64,000 nucleotides of DNA from Pyropia yezoensis (GCA_009829735.1 CM020619.1:4479727-4543726); one strand, 5' to 3'; numbered from the stretch's first letter, positions 43,368 to 55,524 are shown. Numbers and translations are program-made. The notes: generated from the letters alone by a model not told the origin.

Positions 43368-44357
43368 CTAGGGAGGAAATGCAGAGCAGAATGCTGGCTC
43401 CTCTCGGTGAGTGAAACAAGACGATAGGGTGAACTCAACGCACAGTCGAGGGGATCCCACAGGCGCCTCCAGCGCCTCCATGGATGTGCGGAGGCGCAAG
43501 GCAGCCTGCTTTTCAGCAGCTGCCTGGCGCCCGTTCAGCACCGCCAGCGCTGCCTCCGGGGCGGAGTCCGACGCGACCCCACTGGGTCCCCCCAGAGCTG
43601 CCGACAGTGCCCCACCATAAGCGCTGGCCAGCGCGTTGAGGCCACTGTCGGCGCACCGCGCCTGCTCGAGAGAAGCGGCAGCATTCTCAGGAGCGACAGC
43701 CGACGCCGGCGACTCAATGGCCTGTAGGGTGGACATGGCAGTCCCCACCGGTGTGGCCGACGCCACAAAAGTGGCGAGCAGGGATCGGCGCCGCGCCGCC
43801 CTCACCTCTCGAGTGGCGTCAATCGACGCGTACTCGTCGCGGGCCCGCCGAGCCTCTGACTCATAAAACGCATCGCCCGATGCGTCACAGACGTAGAAAC
43901 TTCCAGACATCGTTTTGCGAGCCTTTTTTTTGAACGTGACGCCCCCAGCCGTGACTTTGCGGTCAAAAAGCTGGGGGTCCAGCGCGATCGTGTGCGGGTT
44001 GTGCCCTGGCTTGTGGCACTTCTTGCACCTGGAAAAAAGCCGGAAAAAACAACCAGAGAAAAGCACGAGAAAAGCTGAAAGGGCTTGCCAAAGAGAGTGT
44101 CAGAATACGTCTCAGAGCATTCCCACACGGAGAAGCTGCCTCCCTGCCGTCCAGATGCCCTCCACCGCTGATTGTATCGGAATAACGTACGGCCTCTTGC
44201 AAGGGCATTTGCCGTCCCCGCTACCGGCCCCAGTATAAAACTTGTGGCCGACCGGCAGTGCAGCAGGGCACTGCATGCGGTCCACCATGAGCTTGCAAAT
44301 TGACCAGTAGTGCGTCTTGCCAGCCTCCAAATTCTTTGGTACCCACAGGCACCGCAT
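43368..44357 (-). CDS. Spliced gene with zinc-knuckle motif, unknown function
   Basis: Two coding blocks joined by a 162-bp intron, 44029-44190 (donor GTACGT, acceptor TTTTTTCCAG), with matching phase. Exon 1 (ending at 44191) is Cys/His-rich (THYWSICKLMVDRMQCP, GDGKCPCKRP). Exon 2 begins CKKCHKPGHNPHTI, so splicing brings several Cys/His pairs together, as in zinc knuckles. Exon 2 then has a charged helix (ESEARRARDEYASIDATREV) and an Ala-rich tail. The true start is uncertain: upstream sequence in another frame also reads CGACG, so an earlier exon or an indel is likely. It lies head to head with the pogo transposase, about 0.9 kb away, within the same element. Confidence 0.55.
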
Positions 44358-45279
44358 TTCGCCGCCGCGGGAGCCGCCCGGGGGGAAACAGGCTCTGGGG
44401 CACAGATATCTTCCGGGACGCGCGTGGGGTCGTCAACGACAGAGCTGCCGGCGTCTGTGGGTCGAAAAAGCCAAACCATCCATTGTGAAGAGTCAACCAT
44501 GCACAGGGTGAGTTCGTTAGCCAGTGTTCTCGATATCAGCGCCGAGCGCGCTCCCGCTCCCGCGCAATCAAAAATGACAATAAAGAAACGAAAAAAGGGT
44601 ACTCTGAATGCGCGTGGACACGTACCAGGGGCCACTGCGCCTGGGCACGTAGCCGGGGCTGCTAAGCTTGCCATGCTCGGACGTGGCCACCTGACGCCTC
44701 TCGTGGCGTTGTTCCGTATGTAGATCAATGGTGACCAAAAGAGGGTGGACACTGCCGCCCGCGACGAGGATGGGCGCCACGTCGACCACTGCCGACGGCG
44801 GTGCGTCCGCTGGAGCGACGGTGCGTCCGCTGGGGCAGCGGTCGTCGTCGCCGTGGCATGTCTCCCCCAATGTTTAGATTTTCAATTCATATTACACAAA
44901 AGCGCATGAAGGATGCATGCGATATGGAACATTGTGGTCGTGAAAGGAAGTACGTACGAAATACATTCCCAGGGAGTCGAGGGAGCGTTCATTTTTGATG
45001 TCAACATGGAGTACGTGACAGGGGCCCATTACACTACAAAATTGTGCCGAGCAGTGGCTCCACCATGCTTGTGCAGAATGTGTTTCAGTCGAGCGCACAA
45101 CCTGGGCATGCCTCTCCTCCACTCAATGTGCACAGATTAGCGCAACAACAGTATCTCCCGTTTGTGTATTTCCAACGTTTTTTTACTGAGCCACACGACA
45201 CAACCCCGGCTGGTGTCGCGTCCATTGCATCCGTCCTCTCGTCGGCCCCCCCCCTCGATTTTTTCCTGCTTCCCCCATC

Positions 45280-47026
45280 ATGCCGCCGCCTCCGACCGGA
45301 GGATCTTCCTCCACCGACACCCCTGGCGGACGCTCCAAGTGGGGCACGCGGCTGACGGAGGAGATGCGAGAGAGGCTCGCGGTGGCGCGTGAGGAGCAGG
45401 GCTTGGCCAGCGTCGCAAAGCTGATGGCAGCCACTGGGGCCTCCCGCTCCAACGTGCGGACGTGGCTGCGCAGCCCGGAGGCAACCGTCAAGCTGGGCCG
45501 CCCTCCTTTTTTCTCCGCCGAGGAGGAGCAAGTCATCGCCATGTACATGGCAGCATGGACCAAGGGGGGTGACATGCTGACCTGTGAGTTGGCCGGCACC
45601 GTGTTGCGTCAGTATATTGCTGATGTGGGGAGGGGGGAGGAGGCGGACCGTATGTTTGGACCTGATGGCATCCCTGGAGGTTCATTTTTTGAATTATTCT
45701 TGGCCCGCCACCCGGATCTCCGTCGTGCGAGGCCCACTGCTATTGAGAGCGAGCGAGCCGACGCCTCAACTCCCGACGCTGTTGCTAACTTTTTCGCCGC
45801 CTTTCGCTTTCTTTGCCGTGACCAGGGCATTACCCGGGCTGCACAGGTGTGGAACACGGATGAGCCCATGATGAATGCAGAAGCTCTGATGGAGACCGCC
45901 CCCATGACAGTGCTGGCGCCCAAGGACACCCCCACGCCCGAGGTTGTCTTCCCGAGCGTGCAGAGTGGCGCCGAGGCGGCCAGCCTCGTCGCCACGGTGT
46001 GCGCCGACGGCACTCGGCTGCCCCTGTTTGTGGTCGTCACAGGGAGCGGCGGTCGCCTCCCTTTCGTCGTGGAGGACGACGAGAACGGCGGGCAGCGCCG
46101 GATCCCGTTGGCCACCTACCTGGACGACGGGGCCGAGGTGCATCGCCGGGAGAAGCCCGGGTTTGACGGGGCGCTCTGGCAGGTGTACGCCGCGTTTGTG
46201 GCACGCGCCATGAAGGACAAGTGCCCCTCAGAGTGGAAAGTTCTCCTTATGGACGGTTGCAAAGTACACGCCTTGGTTGTTGGCCTCACGCTCCTGAAAT
46301 CCGCCAAGGTGGTGGTGCTCATGTTCCCTTCTCACCTTTCCCACATTCTCCAGGCTCTGGACAGCGACCCATTTTTTTAAGACTAAGGCCCACGCACGGG
46401 TGGAGCTCCGGTCGATGCTGCCCACCATCCCGCGGAACACCCGTTTTAACTTGTCGCATTTGATGCGGGTGATTAAGGCTGGCGCGTTTCGGGGCTTGTC
46501 ATCCGTCAACAGTATCAACGGCTTCAAGAAGACGGGCACGTGGCCCATCTGCCCCGCTGAGATTGACGTTAGACGGGTCTTGTTGGGCAAAGGGGCACGC
46601 AACTCTGCGCGCAAGATGGACCTGGAGCTGTTGGCAACGCGCCTCGGTCCAGAGGCGCGGAGGGACACGCGCCAGCCAATTATCGCATTTGGCTCTGTCA
46701 GCACGCGTGGGCTTGCGCTGGAGGCGACCGCGCCGGCGATGCTGGCGGCCTTGGCATCGCAGGATGCCGAGGCGGCCCGGAAGCAGGCATCCAAGAGCGC
46801 GCTGCAGGCCGGGCGGGAGGCCAATGACGCAGCTGCTGTCGCGCTGGATGCCCGTTTGGAAGCTGAGGCGGCGGCGCGGCGCGCCAGCCCCGAGTTTGTG
46901 GCCCGCAAGCGTAGCCTGAGAGCGCGCGCTGCTCGTGCTAAGGCAGCCGCGGGGGATGTGGCGCCGTACATATGTGCAGGCGGGGCCGTGGTGGGGCTGG
47001 AGAGGCGCCCCAAGCGCAAGCGGTAG
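45280..47026 (+). pseudogene. Pogo/CENP-B-type DDE transposase with a T-run frameshift
   Basis: The ATG at 45280 starts an N-terminal helix-turn-helix and CENP-B-like region (SVAKLMAATGASRSNVRTWL, then CELAGTVLRQYI). The DDE_1 catalytic domain has D194 (VWNTDEPMM), D325 (LLMDGCKVHAL) and D361 (SHILQALDSDPF), with 35 residues between the last two. The frame stops at 46378 in a run of seven T (46372-46378). Removing one T continues it for about 215 more codons to 47026: a conserved post-catalytic region, an Ala-rich coiled coil and a basic end (RRPKRKR), probably a nuclear signal. A one-base insertion or a sequencing error in the T run is the simplest explanation. Confidence 0.85.
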
Positions 47027-47641
47027 CGGGGGGGGGGGGGGGGGGGGGTGGGAGAGGCGGGAGGCGCACGGCCGCGCGCCTTCCGCTCCTCCCCCCCGCG
47101 CGGGGGGATGGGCTGAGGAAGTGCGAAGGCGCGCAGGGGGCGGGGGGATGGAGAGAGGGAGGGGGCGCACGTGGGGTGGGGGGGGAGAGAGGGGGGGAGG
47201 GCGTGCGCGGGGGGGAAGGCAGGGGGAGGAGGAGGGCGCTCGAAGGGCCATGGTCTGGGGCAGTGCATGTTTGTGCTGGTGTATGGTCGGGCTGGCCAGG
47301 GACTTGGGCGGGGGAGGGGAGGGAGGGGCAGGTGGTCTTTGCTGCTTCATTGGGAAACACATTCGTATGCGTTGCAACGATGGGACACGGCTGGGGATCA
47401 CGATGGGATGTGCTTTCTGAGCAAGCAAGTGGCCTGTCCCGTGATCGAGAACGAGTCCTATCGGATGGTCGACATTATCATGTCAGGAAACTCTGTTCTT
47501 ATTCTTCTTTATTCCGTCTACGGCTGGGGCCGTCCGCATGGAGAGAGAAACTTGGTGGAAAATAACGCCCGTGCGACAGGCTTTCTTCTCGTACGTCGAG
47601 CGCGGAGGGGGCGAGTCTGTAGCGCGGACCCGCCCCGAAAA
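47027..47641. other. G-rich right end of the 8.7-kb element
   Basis: Begins with a poly-G run at about 47028-47048 and carries G-rich low-complexity DNA to about 47260. GGTCGACATT at about 47466 repeats the terminal motif in subterminal position. No gene. Confidence 0.5.
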
Positions 47642-47666
47642 TGGTCGACATTTGGCCCAGATTAGC

Positions 47667-47850
47667 TACCAAGGGAGGTGGCGACCACCAATCGCCCGAG
47701 CTGTTATGGGCAGAAAGCAAGAAACAGGGGTAAAAGCGATGTCTATGATGCCTTGAGGGGGGGTCGATGCACGTTTTAAGCAGGTTTTTGCTCGAGAATT
47801 TCCCGAAAAAGCAAGAAACTTTTGACAGGCGATAAGCAGTGCTGCGCAGT
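47667..47850 (+). repeat. Dispersed repeat, right half of the split copy
   Basis: Matches 30793-30973 from TACCAAGGGAGGTGGCGACC to GGCGATAAGCAGTGCTG. It is the other half of 38549-38980. Confidence 0.9.
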
Positions 47851-47879
47851 AGGCAGCTGTGTTGCGCGACGCGGGAGTG

Positions 47880-48241
47880 TGTAGCAATATGGATGACCGT
47901 ATAGTGACCCTAATATAGGGGGACTACTTCTAACCCGTAACTCTCAATTTGGGAGTCCGTATTGGTCACGGCATCTATAAGTTACGTATGACCAGAGGGA
48001 CTTGCATCTTGGGGTGGAGGGTAGTTCGTGGTGTCTCCGAGGGTTTATAAGGAGGGGGCCGGCGGCGAATCCACCGCCGGCCATGGTAGAACAACCAACA
48101 CCTCCCATTTGGGCTCCCATCTTGGTCCCGTGGCTTGCGCTTCAAGGACAGCAACCTTCGCCTCCCGGTGGCGTTGGTGCCGATCCCGCTTGGTGAGTGT
48201 TCCCTGAGAGTGGACGTGCAGCGGTTCCCTTTCGTGCTACA
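47880..48241 (+). repeat. Solo LTR of the outer Ty3 family
   Basis: 362 bp, TGTAGCA...TGCTACA, with perfect 5-bp target duplications GAGTG at 47875-47879 and 48242-48246. It shares the CCTCCCATTTGGGCTCCCAT block and the CCTGAGAGTGGAC block with 6050-6412. No primer site follows, as expected after LTR-LTR recombination removed the interior. Confidence 0.92.
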
Positions 48242-48548
48242 GAGTGGCGGGTTACGCCCTCGCTTCCGCGCCTCCCGTTGGCGCCCGGACGCTTTCAGGG
48301 AGCGTCTGGGGCCGCCGGGTCGTCGCCCTGTGGCAGGTGGGGGGGGGAAGGAGAAGAAGAGGGGGGGGCCGCGCCCGCGGCAACCGCCCCACGTAGGCCT
48401 ACAGGGCCAGGGAGAGGTGTGTCGCGCCCCCTGCGCAGCAAGAACTGCCGTCTGCGGCCAGCGGGAGGGTGGCAGGCTTGGATGGAGGCGTTGCTGAGAG
48501 CGGGCGCGCAGAAGACCCGTTTGGCGGCCGCCCCTTTTCGTGTACTGT

Positions 48549-49270
48549 GGTAGGGGGGGGTTGAACGATCCGCCCGTCTGATCGGCGGAACCAGGGGGCG
48601 CCAGATTGGCGGTTGGGCGGGGGGAGGGCGAGGGAGGAAGCTCCTGGGGGTGGGGGGTGTGCGCTGGATGGTGGATCGGGCTGTGCTTCGCCCCCCTTGA
48701 GGAGGGCAGGAGGCGTGGGGAGCGCCCTCCCCCGCCCAGCGCTTGGTTCGAGGGGGGGGGGGCAGTCCGCGGGACGAAGGGGCGCCGGATTGGCCGGGGG
48801 GCGCCGGATTGGCGGGGGGGCGGGGGGGGTGCGCGCGAGATCACTTCCGGGTGGGGGGGTGCGTACTTTTGATTGTGTGTCCAGCTCTGACCCCCCCCTC
48901 TGAACAGGGCAGGTGACGTGGGGGGCGACTCCCCCCCGCCCAACGCTTAATTGTGAGGGGGGGGGGACACCCAGCGGGACGAGGGGGCGGCCGATTGGCG
49001 GGGGGGCGGAAGGGATGGCGCGGGAGAGCGCTTCTGGGGGGGGGGGGTGCGTGGGTCGCAACGTAGGTCGCGCTGTGCCCCCCCCCCCTGAGTTAGGCGG
49101 TAGGGGTTGGGGGCGCCCCCCCACCCACCCAACGCTTGACCTGAGCGGGGGGCACCCCCCTGGATCGCATTCTGAGGGGGGGGGGGGGCGTGGCGTTGTC
49201 ACCAGGCGCGCCCTCCCCGTGCAACACGGTCAGAGGGGGGGGGGTGCCGCCCCCTGATTGGAGTGGGGGG
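48549..49270. repeat. G-rich tandem repeat, about 200-bp unit
   Basis: Three to four diverged units. GATTGGCGG-type blocks recur at about 48602, 48805, 48990 and 49250, and CGCCCARCGCTT-type blocks at about 48735, 48930 and 49125. Long Pro-rich - strand frames here reflect the repeat, not a gene. Confidence 0.75.
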
Positions 49271-52050
49271 GTGGCGCGCCGTCCAGCGCGGCAGGCGCGA
49301 CCAGTCTCCCTTTGACGTGGTCGCCGTCCCCTTCCCGCCCCCGCCAACCTACTTGCGCGCTCTTTTCTTTCCCGCGTGCGGCCCCTGCCTGGCCTCGTCG
49401 GGCGAGAGGCTCGCTGCCCTCTCCCGCGCGCCGTCATTCACGCACACTGTGGTGGTTTTACGTGCCTTAGGCGCCTAGCACCCAGAACACACAGAGAAAC
49501 AACCCACCAAGAACGCGGGGAGACCGGAGAGATACTGAACCGCCGACCGCCTGACTTGTTCACGCGGGGATCCGCGACCAGGACGACAGTGTTCAAGCAC
49601 ACGCAAGTCTGATTTTCTCGAAGGGGGAAGCAACGCGCACCCCCACGCACACTCTTACCCTCGCTCACCCACACCCAGCAACCCTCCACACCGGGCCACG
49701 TGCGGGCCAATCAAAACCCTCCAACATGTCCGGAGGGTCCCCTCCCCCACGGATCATCCCTGCCAGCGGGGCAGGAACCTCCAAGACTCGGGGGAGAAGA
49801 GCCCCGCCGGACATCAGTACCAACACTCAAGATCTCCCCAATCTCACAATCACGCAAAATGCTCAAGCTCAATCCAAACCCCAAATGCATCCCATCCCGG
49901 ATTATTGACCAAAGGCCAATTCCGGTCAGGGGAAAATCCCATACGCTGGGAATCCCAATATGGGCCCCGGAACCAATGGCGAGCCGGTCCCATCTCCATC
50001 GAAGGGGACCAATCGGAAGCCAGTAAAATCCCGAAGAGCCAAATAGGCCCCCTCGTCCACACTAGGAAGGTGGGCGCAAGGGTCTCCACGAGGTCCCCCC
50101 CATGTGGAGGGCCCATAGGATCCCTACACTTCCCACATATCCAGGGGGTTGCGAGCCGCGACCCAGACACCGGGGCAAACTGCCCGATGCACGACGGGCG
50201 GTGGCGGCAGTGCCACTTGGCAGCACGCCGTCCTCACCACCGAGTGTACCCATCCCGGTGGGGGGTGGATGACACTGGGTCAGCACGGCCCCATGGCTTC
50301 CCCCCTTGGGGTGACAGTCATGGCCGCCCCCGTCGAACGACAGGGGGGGATACGTAGGGACATCCCCCTCAAAACTACCACCCGAGAGGTGGGGGTCGCA
50401 GCAAGGAAAAGGCCCGTCGCCTCCCACGGCCCTGCCCGCACAGGGTGGGGACGTGAGGGGACTGGCTCTCATTGCATGGCCGGGAGCGAGGGGTTTGGGG
50501 GCCTCCTCTGCCAGCTCCTCAGCCCTGTGTTGGGGGGCCGAGGGGTAGAAGAGGGCCGTATGCCCACCCGCGAGGGGGGGATCGGAGCGGGGGGTAGTGG
50601 CGACCGGTGCTCGCCACAAGGACGGCCACCGTCTCCTTCCCCCTTCGTCTCCTTCTCGCTACCATCGGCATACGCGCGTCCCCCTCTCCCTCACCCTAAG
50701 GGTAGGGGTGAAACCCACACACATTCCCCCTCCCGTCTCCTTCGGAGAGTGGTCAGACTACCCCGTCGGGGCAACCGGGCAACATCGCCACCATGGGTGA
50801 CGATAGCGAGGGCTCGTTCCCGCCTGCTCCTTCTTCCCCGCGTGGCCCTTCTGCCACGCGGATGCCACCCGCCGCCCCAGGCGACGACCTGATGGACGAC
50901 GCCGGGAGTGGCCAGGGTAATGCCGGTCCGGCTTCGCCGAGGTACCTGCTCCGCCGTTGGCGGACTCAAAAGGGCCTGGCCTCTTCGGGGAAATTATCCC
51001 CTTCCACAAGGAGTGGCCCTATCCCCACCCACATTCCGGCGCGGTCACCGACCGGTGGGTTCAGCTGGATCCACGCCGCATCGTCCGCAGCCGCGCCCAC
51101 CTGTATCTTGATGACATCTGATTGTACTCGTCACATCTCCACGTTGAGCACACCATTAGGACTGCTGTAGGGATTGTTGAAAACGTACCCAACTGCATCT
51201 CGGCTGCATCTTTTGGACCCTACATGTCATTTCCATGCTCAGGCGTCGTTGCCTGCGACCGTTCTGTTTCAAGTCTGGGAGCCTGAGGACTTTGCCAAAG
51301 AGATTGTCTTAAAGCTGTCCAGAATGACAGTCAACGCAGGCAAATGCGGGCGACCATCCGGCCATCCGTATCAATGCTCCGTGGGGTAGTTCTCGATCTG
51401 GTTAGGACAGCATTTCAACTTCATCTCAAGCGTTAGGGTGGGGCCTCAGTCCACCTCAGTGCCCCCAGTGGCCCAAATATGCCCTGCCTTGCCTGGTAAG
51501 AAGCGACAGGGACGCTTATTGACTCCGTGCTGGGGGGCTACAGAGAGAAACTGAAGCCTGTGAAGGGCTGATAGCAGATGGTTTCTTGGATTCTGTGCTC
51601 TATCATGAGCACTAGGTAGGTGCTGCGCCTGGGAGCAACGAGAGAGAGCCACATGCTTGCACTAAAATCTACGAAGCGCATGAAGCGACGGCGATTCTCG
51701 TTCGGCGTGCTCTCACGGCCAAGGCACAGCCCGAAATGACTTGGCCTGTGCGCCTGTGTCATGGGACAGGCCACAGAGGCCTCTCAGACCACGTTTGTCA
51801 AAACAACGACAATGATTATAGTACTGATTTTTTCTACGAAGCGTCAAAATCAAGGCGGACGTGGTGTCTCGCACTCCTGTATCGCTCTTATTTCTCCCCT
51901 CTCTCCCTCTCTTCTCTCTCGGTCCAGACAGTCAAACGGCGTTCAATGGCTTGCCATGCGTGACACGTCATTCAATGGCAGCACAATAAGTCAGATGCAA
52001 CAAGATACTTGTGTGCACACCATCATGCAGCCGCGTGGCTCTCTCGTGCC
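49271..52050. other. Mostly unexplained, possible retroelement remnant
   Basis: No confident gene. A short ATG frame at 49726 (MSGGSPPPRIIPASGAG) and one at 50793 (MGDDSEGSFPPAPSSP then an acidic DDLMDD stretch) begin like the Gly/Ser/Pro or acidic starts of the retroelement proteins, but both end quickly. I list the region as possible degraded LTR-element DNA. From 51110 rightward the base composition drops in GC and nothing is recognised. Confidence 0.3.
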
Positions 52051-55000
52051 TCACACAAAGTTATTGGTAAAGAAGCGGTGGTCGCGCCAGTCACATGCAT
52101 CAGAAGCAAAGCTCTTTGGGAAGCGACACACCCCAACACGATCCACCCACTCCTCCCAGTCGTGCTCCACGCAGAGAACGTCAATGATCTCGTGCGAAGA
52201 AATGGCCGCAAGGGTGGGGCGTATCTTACCCTCCCGAACCAGGTGGCACCACTGAAGCCTCTCGCACCCGTATGCCGTGAAAGGACACTCAGGCACGGAG
52301 CTTGCGGTCTCAGCACAGTGCACCACGACCGTCCGACTGAGCGTGCCGTTGTGGGCCGCAATAATCGCGCGTGCCTGCCCCACTCCGACCGTCTTCTTGG
52401 AAGTCGCTTTTGATGTCTGCCGCTGTCGTGAGAGTCGTACGACGCTCTGGATCTGCTCCGTGAGCACCATCTGCAATGCCGCGTTATCACGACTCTTGTT
52501 CGTGAGTGTAAAAGCCAGCTTGACAAATTTGTGCAGGGCCTCGTTCACGCCCGTGTTGCCGTCTTGGAGGTTGCCTCGAAGGAAGAACTCGTCCAGTAGA
52601 TGCGACACTGCGCGATGCAGCTTGGTTGTGTGCGAGGGCCCAAAGAGGGGCTGGTAGTCGTTCTCAATCCAACGACTCATACGACGACATACCGACTTGG
52701 CTTCCGCCCAGGTCTTCGGCCGCACATCAAAGGCGCTCTTCAATATCGCGGCGAGCTCGCAGAGCACCCACGTCAGGAGACGATGATGCTGCCCTCCTGC
52801 TCCAGACCGCCCGAACAAGCCCGCAGCTGCGAAAGGCAAGAAGTGAACCGCCTCACGATGCTCCTTACCCTTCAAGGTAGCCTGTTTCTCTCCACTCTTG
52901 ATGAAGTACCTGAGGTGCATTTGTAGAGAATCAAGTGCAAGAACCAGCCAGGGCGGTGACTAGAGATCAAATAAAACAGTCAGATATAGTGCATGCATCT
53001 CCAATGGAATGTAGCAACATCAAGATACAATCAGATCTCACGCAGCAGCGTCACAAGGATGAAGCTCTCACGACAAGCAAATCTTACCCCGGGAAGATGG
53101 ATGGGACACGGTGCGTGCGACTCGCGAACAAGAACCGCTTGTTAGCGATACGCACAGTCTCACCCGCTGTGCCGTGCAAAAGCTTCTTCGAACCGGCCAG
53201 CTCATGGGCAAAGGAATGTACACCTGTTGTCAGCGTTCTACAGATGCCGAGGTCCATGACCTGCCAATGGCAAAGGAAGGAGAAAGTGGGGGACAGAGCA
53301 TAAACGAACGCAAGCAGAGGATTGTGCGAGTCAGTACGTGTTACGGAGAAAGAGTGACGTGCCACCAGCCCTCTTGCAGGAGAGAAATGTAGAGATGATA
53401 CAATACAAATGCGTGACAATGACATGTACGGCAGCGTCATGCAAGCAGCATCTGGCAATCACCAAGGAAACACAGGAGTATGGAGCGTACGTGTAGTCGG
53501 TCAAACCCGAAGATCTGGTACAGCAGCAGCGGACCAGAGCCGAGTCCAGCCCAGGCGGCCAGTGCAGGTACAACGCAGTGGATGCTGTTGGCGGTCTCAA
53601 TCGCATTGATAATGACACCATTGCCCCTTATTCCCCGCATGAGCGCTCCCTTGAGCTGCAGCTTGACAATCTTGAGCACGTTCCGCTTCTTTGGAGAATT
53701 CTTCCTGGAAGGCCGCACCCCGCTCGACGTGGAGCGTGCCATACATGGCGTGCAGTCGTACGCGCTGCCGTGACGCTTGAGGCACAAGACGTCCCGCTCT
53801 TCTGGCTGGTCCGACACGTAGAGTATGAGTCTCGGAATGATCTTCACCACGGCACCGTCCGGCAATGTCATCTCGGCACCGAAATGACTGGCGAGGATGG
53901 TATCTCGAAAGACCAGCGCGATGGTGCGTTGGAGGATCTCCGCCCGAGCCTCTGCAGCCTTTGACAAAGACATTGCCTCGTACCGCGACCGTACTTGGGG
54001 CATGTATGCCACGACGACCCATTCTGGTTCCTTGGTCACGATGTTCATCACTCTCATACGCAGCGGATACGCAGACACACCTGCAAGAAATACAATGGGC
54101 CGACACAGCGATGGCCAAATCAACAGTTCGCACGCTCCGTCAGTACAAGTTACGACGAGACGTATGGAGAAGCACAAGCTGTGCTGATGACAGCAAATGA
54201 GGTCATGATGCGGTCAGTAGTGACACGCAGTGAGGTAGTACGAAAATCAATCCCAGTGAGAAAACGTACCACCAGAAGAGGTTACAACCGTCCCATCTGA
54301 GTACAGCGCCAGTGCAAGCATCTGTGCGCACAGCCCAAACACGCGCTTGACGTCCGCCCGCTGAGCTCCGTAGGCATGGCCGTCAAAGAAGTCACGGAGT
54401 ACGTCTCCGTCTTGCATCACCGGGGAGGCTGGAACAATGCCTCCAGTGGCGACAGATGGCGTGCAATGCGCACATGCGGACGTGGGCGTCGTAGTCCCGG
54501 GATCGACGTCTTGCGAGCTTCTTCCGACTGCATCTGGTCCGTTCTGGGATCCGTCTTGACTGTAATGGACGCCAGCCGCACAAGCACAATCCTCCGAGCC
54601 CCGCTCCCACCTGACGGTTGCGGCCGCCGTAAGACATTCTTGCACGACCTTCAGACCCTTGCGAAGGAGGATACGATGGGAACCCACCTTCGTCGTCACG
54701 ACGGCCTCCATCCACCCCAGCTTCCGCAGCATGCGCCTCTTCTCGTTCCGCACTGCAGTCTTGAGCGACGATAGCGTGGGGAACGCGACCTTGAACGGCA
54801 ATGTCGTTGAGCCAGTCGCTTGCTCCACCGACAAGCACATCTGATGAGCTGCGGCAATGCGCGTCTCAGACATGGTACAAGCGTTGGCAAACACGTCGCG
54901 CAGCGATGGGGTGACGAAAGCAATTGTGTCCGTCGGAGCGTTGTCCTCGTACACAGCACGACAGCGCTCCTCATCACCAACCTCATCGAGGTAGTCCAAC

Positions 55001-55524
55001 ACCTTCGCGCAGAGCGTTTCACCGAGGTCCCCCTCACAGACGACGGGAGAGGCGTGATCCGCAAAAGCAGCACCGTGCAAATCATTAGCGGCACGCATCT
55101 CTGCTGATCTGACCACATCTGGATGTTCCCCGCTCACACAATCATCAGAGCTGGAGTCACTCGGCGCCGACGCGTCACTGTCGTATGCCGAGGAGCTTTC
55201 TCCTTGCGAGTCCCAGTCGTTCTCTCCCGCACCATCTCCACCGTCACCCCTTTTCTCAGCATCCCCGAAATCCTCCTCCTCTTCGGAATCATCTCCCCCG
55301 CCCCCACCCACCAAATCATGATCGATATCCTCCTCCTCGCCAGTCCCATCTCCACCACCGGCCACCCCATCATCCTCTTCTGAGCTCCCCATGGCCAAGC
55401 TCCTCGCAGTCCCAGCTTCTGCAGCATCATCTGCAAGCCTGTGCCGCTTGCGCAGGTGACGGCCAAGGTGGCAGGGACTAAGAAGACGACCGTCATCACA
55501 ACCGTCTACGGTACACCGCTTCAT
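52051..55524 (-). CDS. Four-exon transposase-like protein with C2H2 finger (Plavaka/CACTA-like)
   Basis: Exons 55524-54270, 54080-53491, 53260-53088 and 52909-52051. Introns are 189, 230 and 178 bp, all GT-AG (donors GTACGT, GTACGC, GTAAGA; acceptors TTCTTGCAG, CATTGGCAG, CACCTCAG). Exon lengths total 2877 nt, giving an unbroken 958-aa protein. Residues 4-28 form a C2H2 finger (C4, C9, H23, H28); a long acidic stretch follows. The core has YSDGT, AYDCTPC, then FDRLHVMDLGI across a splice junction, then KLHRAVSHLLDE and NTGVNEALHKFVK. This order resembles Plavaka/CACTA-type transposases, but the assignment is from memory of patterns. It could be an active transposase or a host gene derived from one. 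No TIRs were found. Confidence 0.8.

Larger units (their letters stand above)
38981..47666. mobile_element. 8.7-kb TA-flanked TIR element carrying several genes
   Basis: Ends are inverted repeats. The left reads GCCTGT then CTGGGCCAAATGTCGACCA; the right, on the opposite strand, reads GCTAAT then the same 19 bases. TA flanks both ends (38979-38980, 47667-47668), and the intact repeat at 30362-30973 shows the empty site with one TA. AATGTCGACC recurs just inside the left end (39014) and inverted near the right end (about 47466), as subterminal repeats. TA targets fit the Tc1/mariner superfamily, and both transposases inside (40709-41796, 45280-47026) belong to it. Which one moved the element, and whether one is nested in the other, is unresolved. 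Confidence 0.82.

Noticed and set aside
48399-49202. 267-aa Pro-rich frame on the - strand
   Set aside because: It follows the roughly 200-bp tandem repeat exactly; its internal repeats are those of the DNA array.
49440-49640. Possible tRNA-like sequence
   Set aside because: A short complementary stretch (CGCGGGGATCCGCG) is present, but no acceptor stem or T-loop pattern could be assembled.
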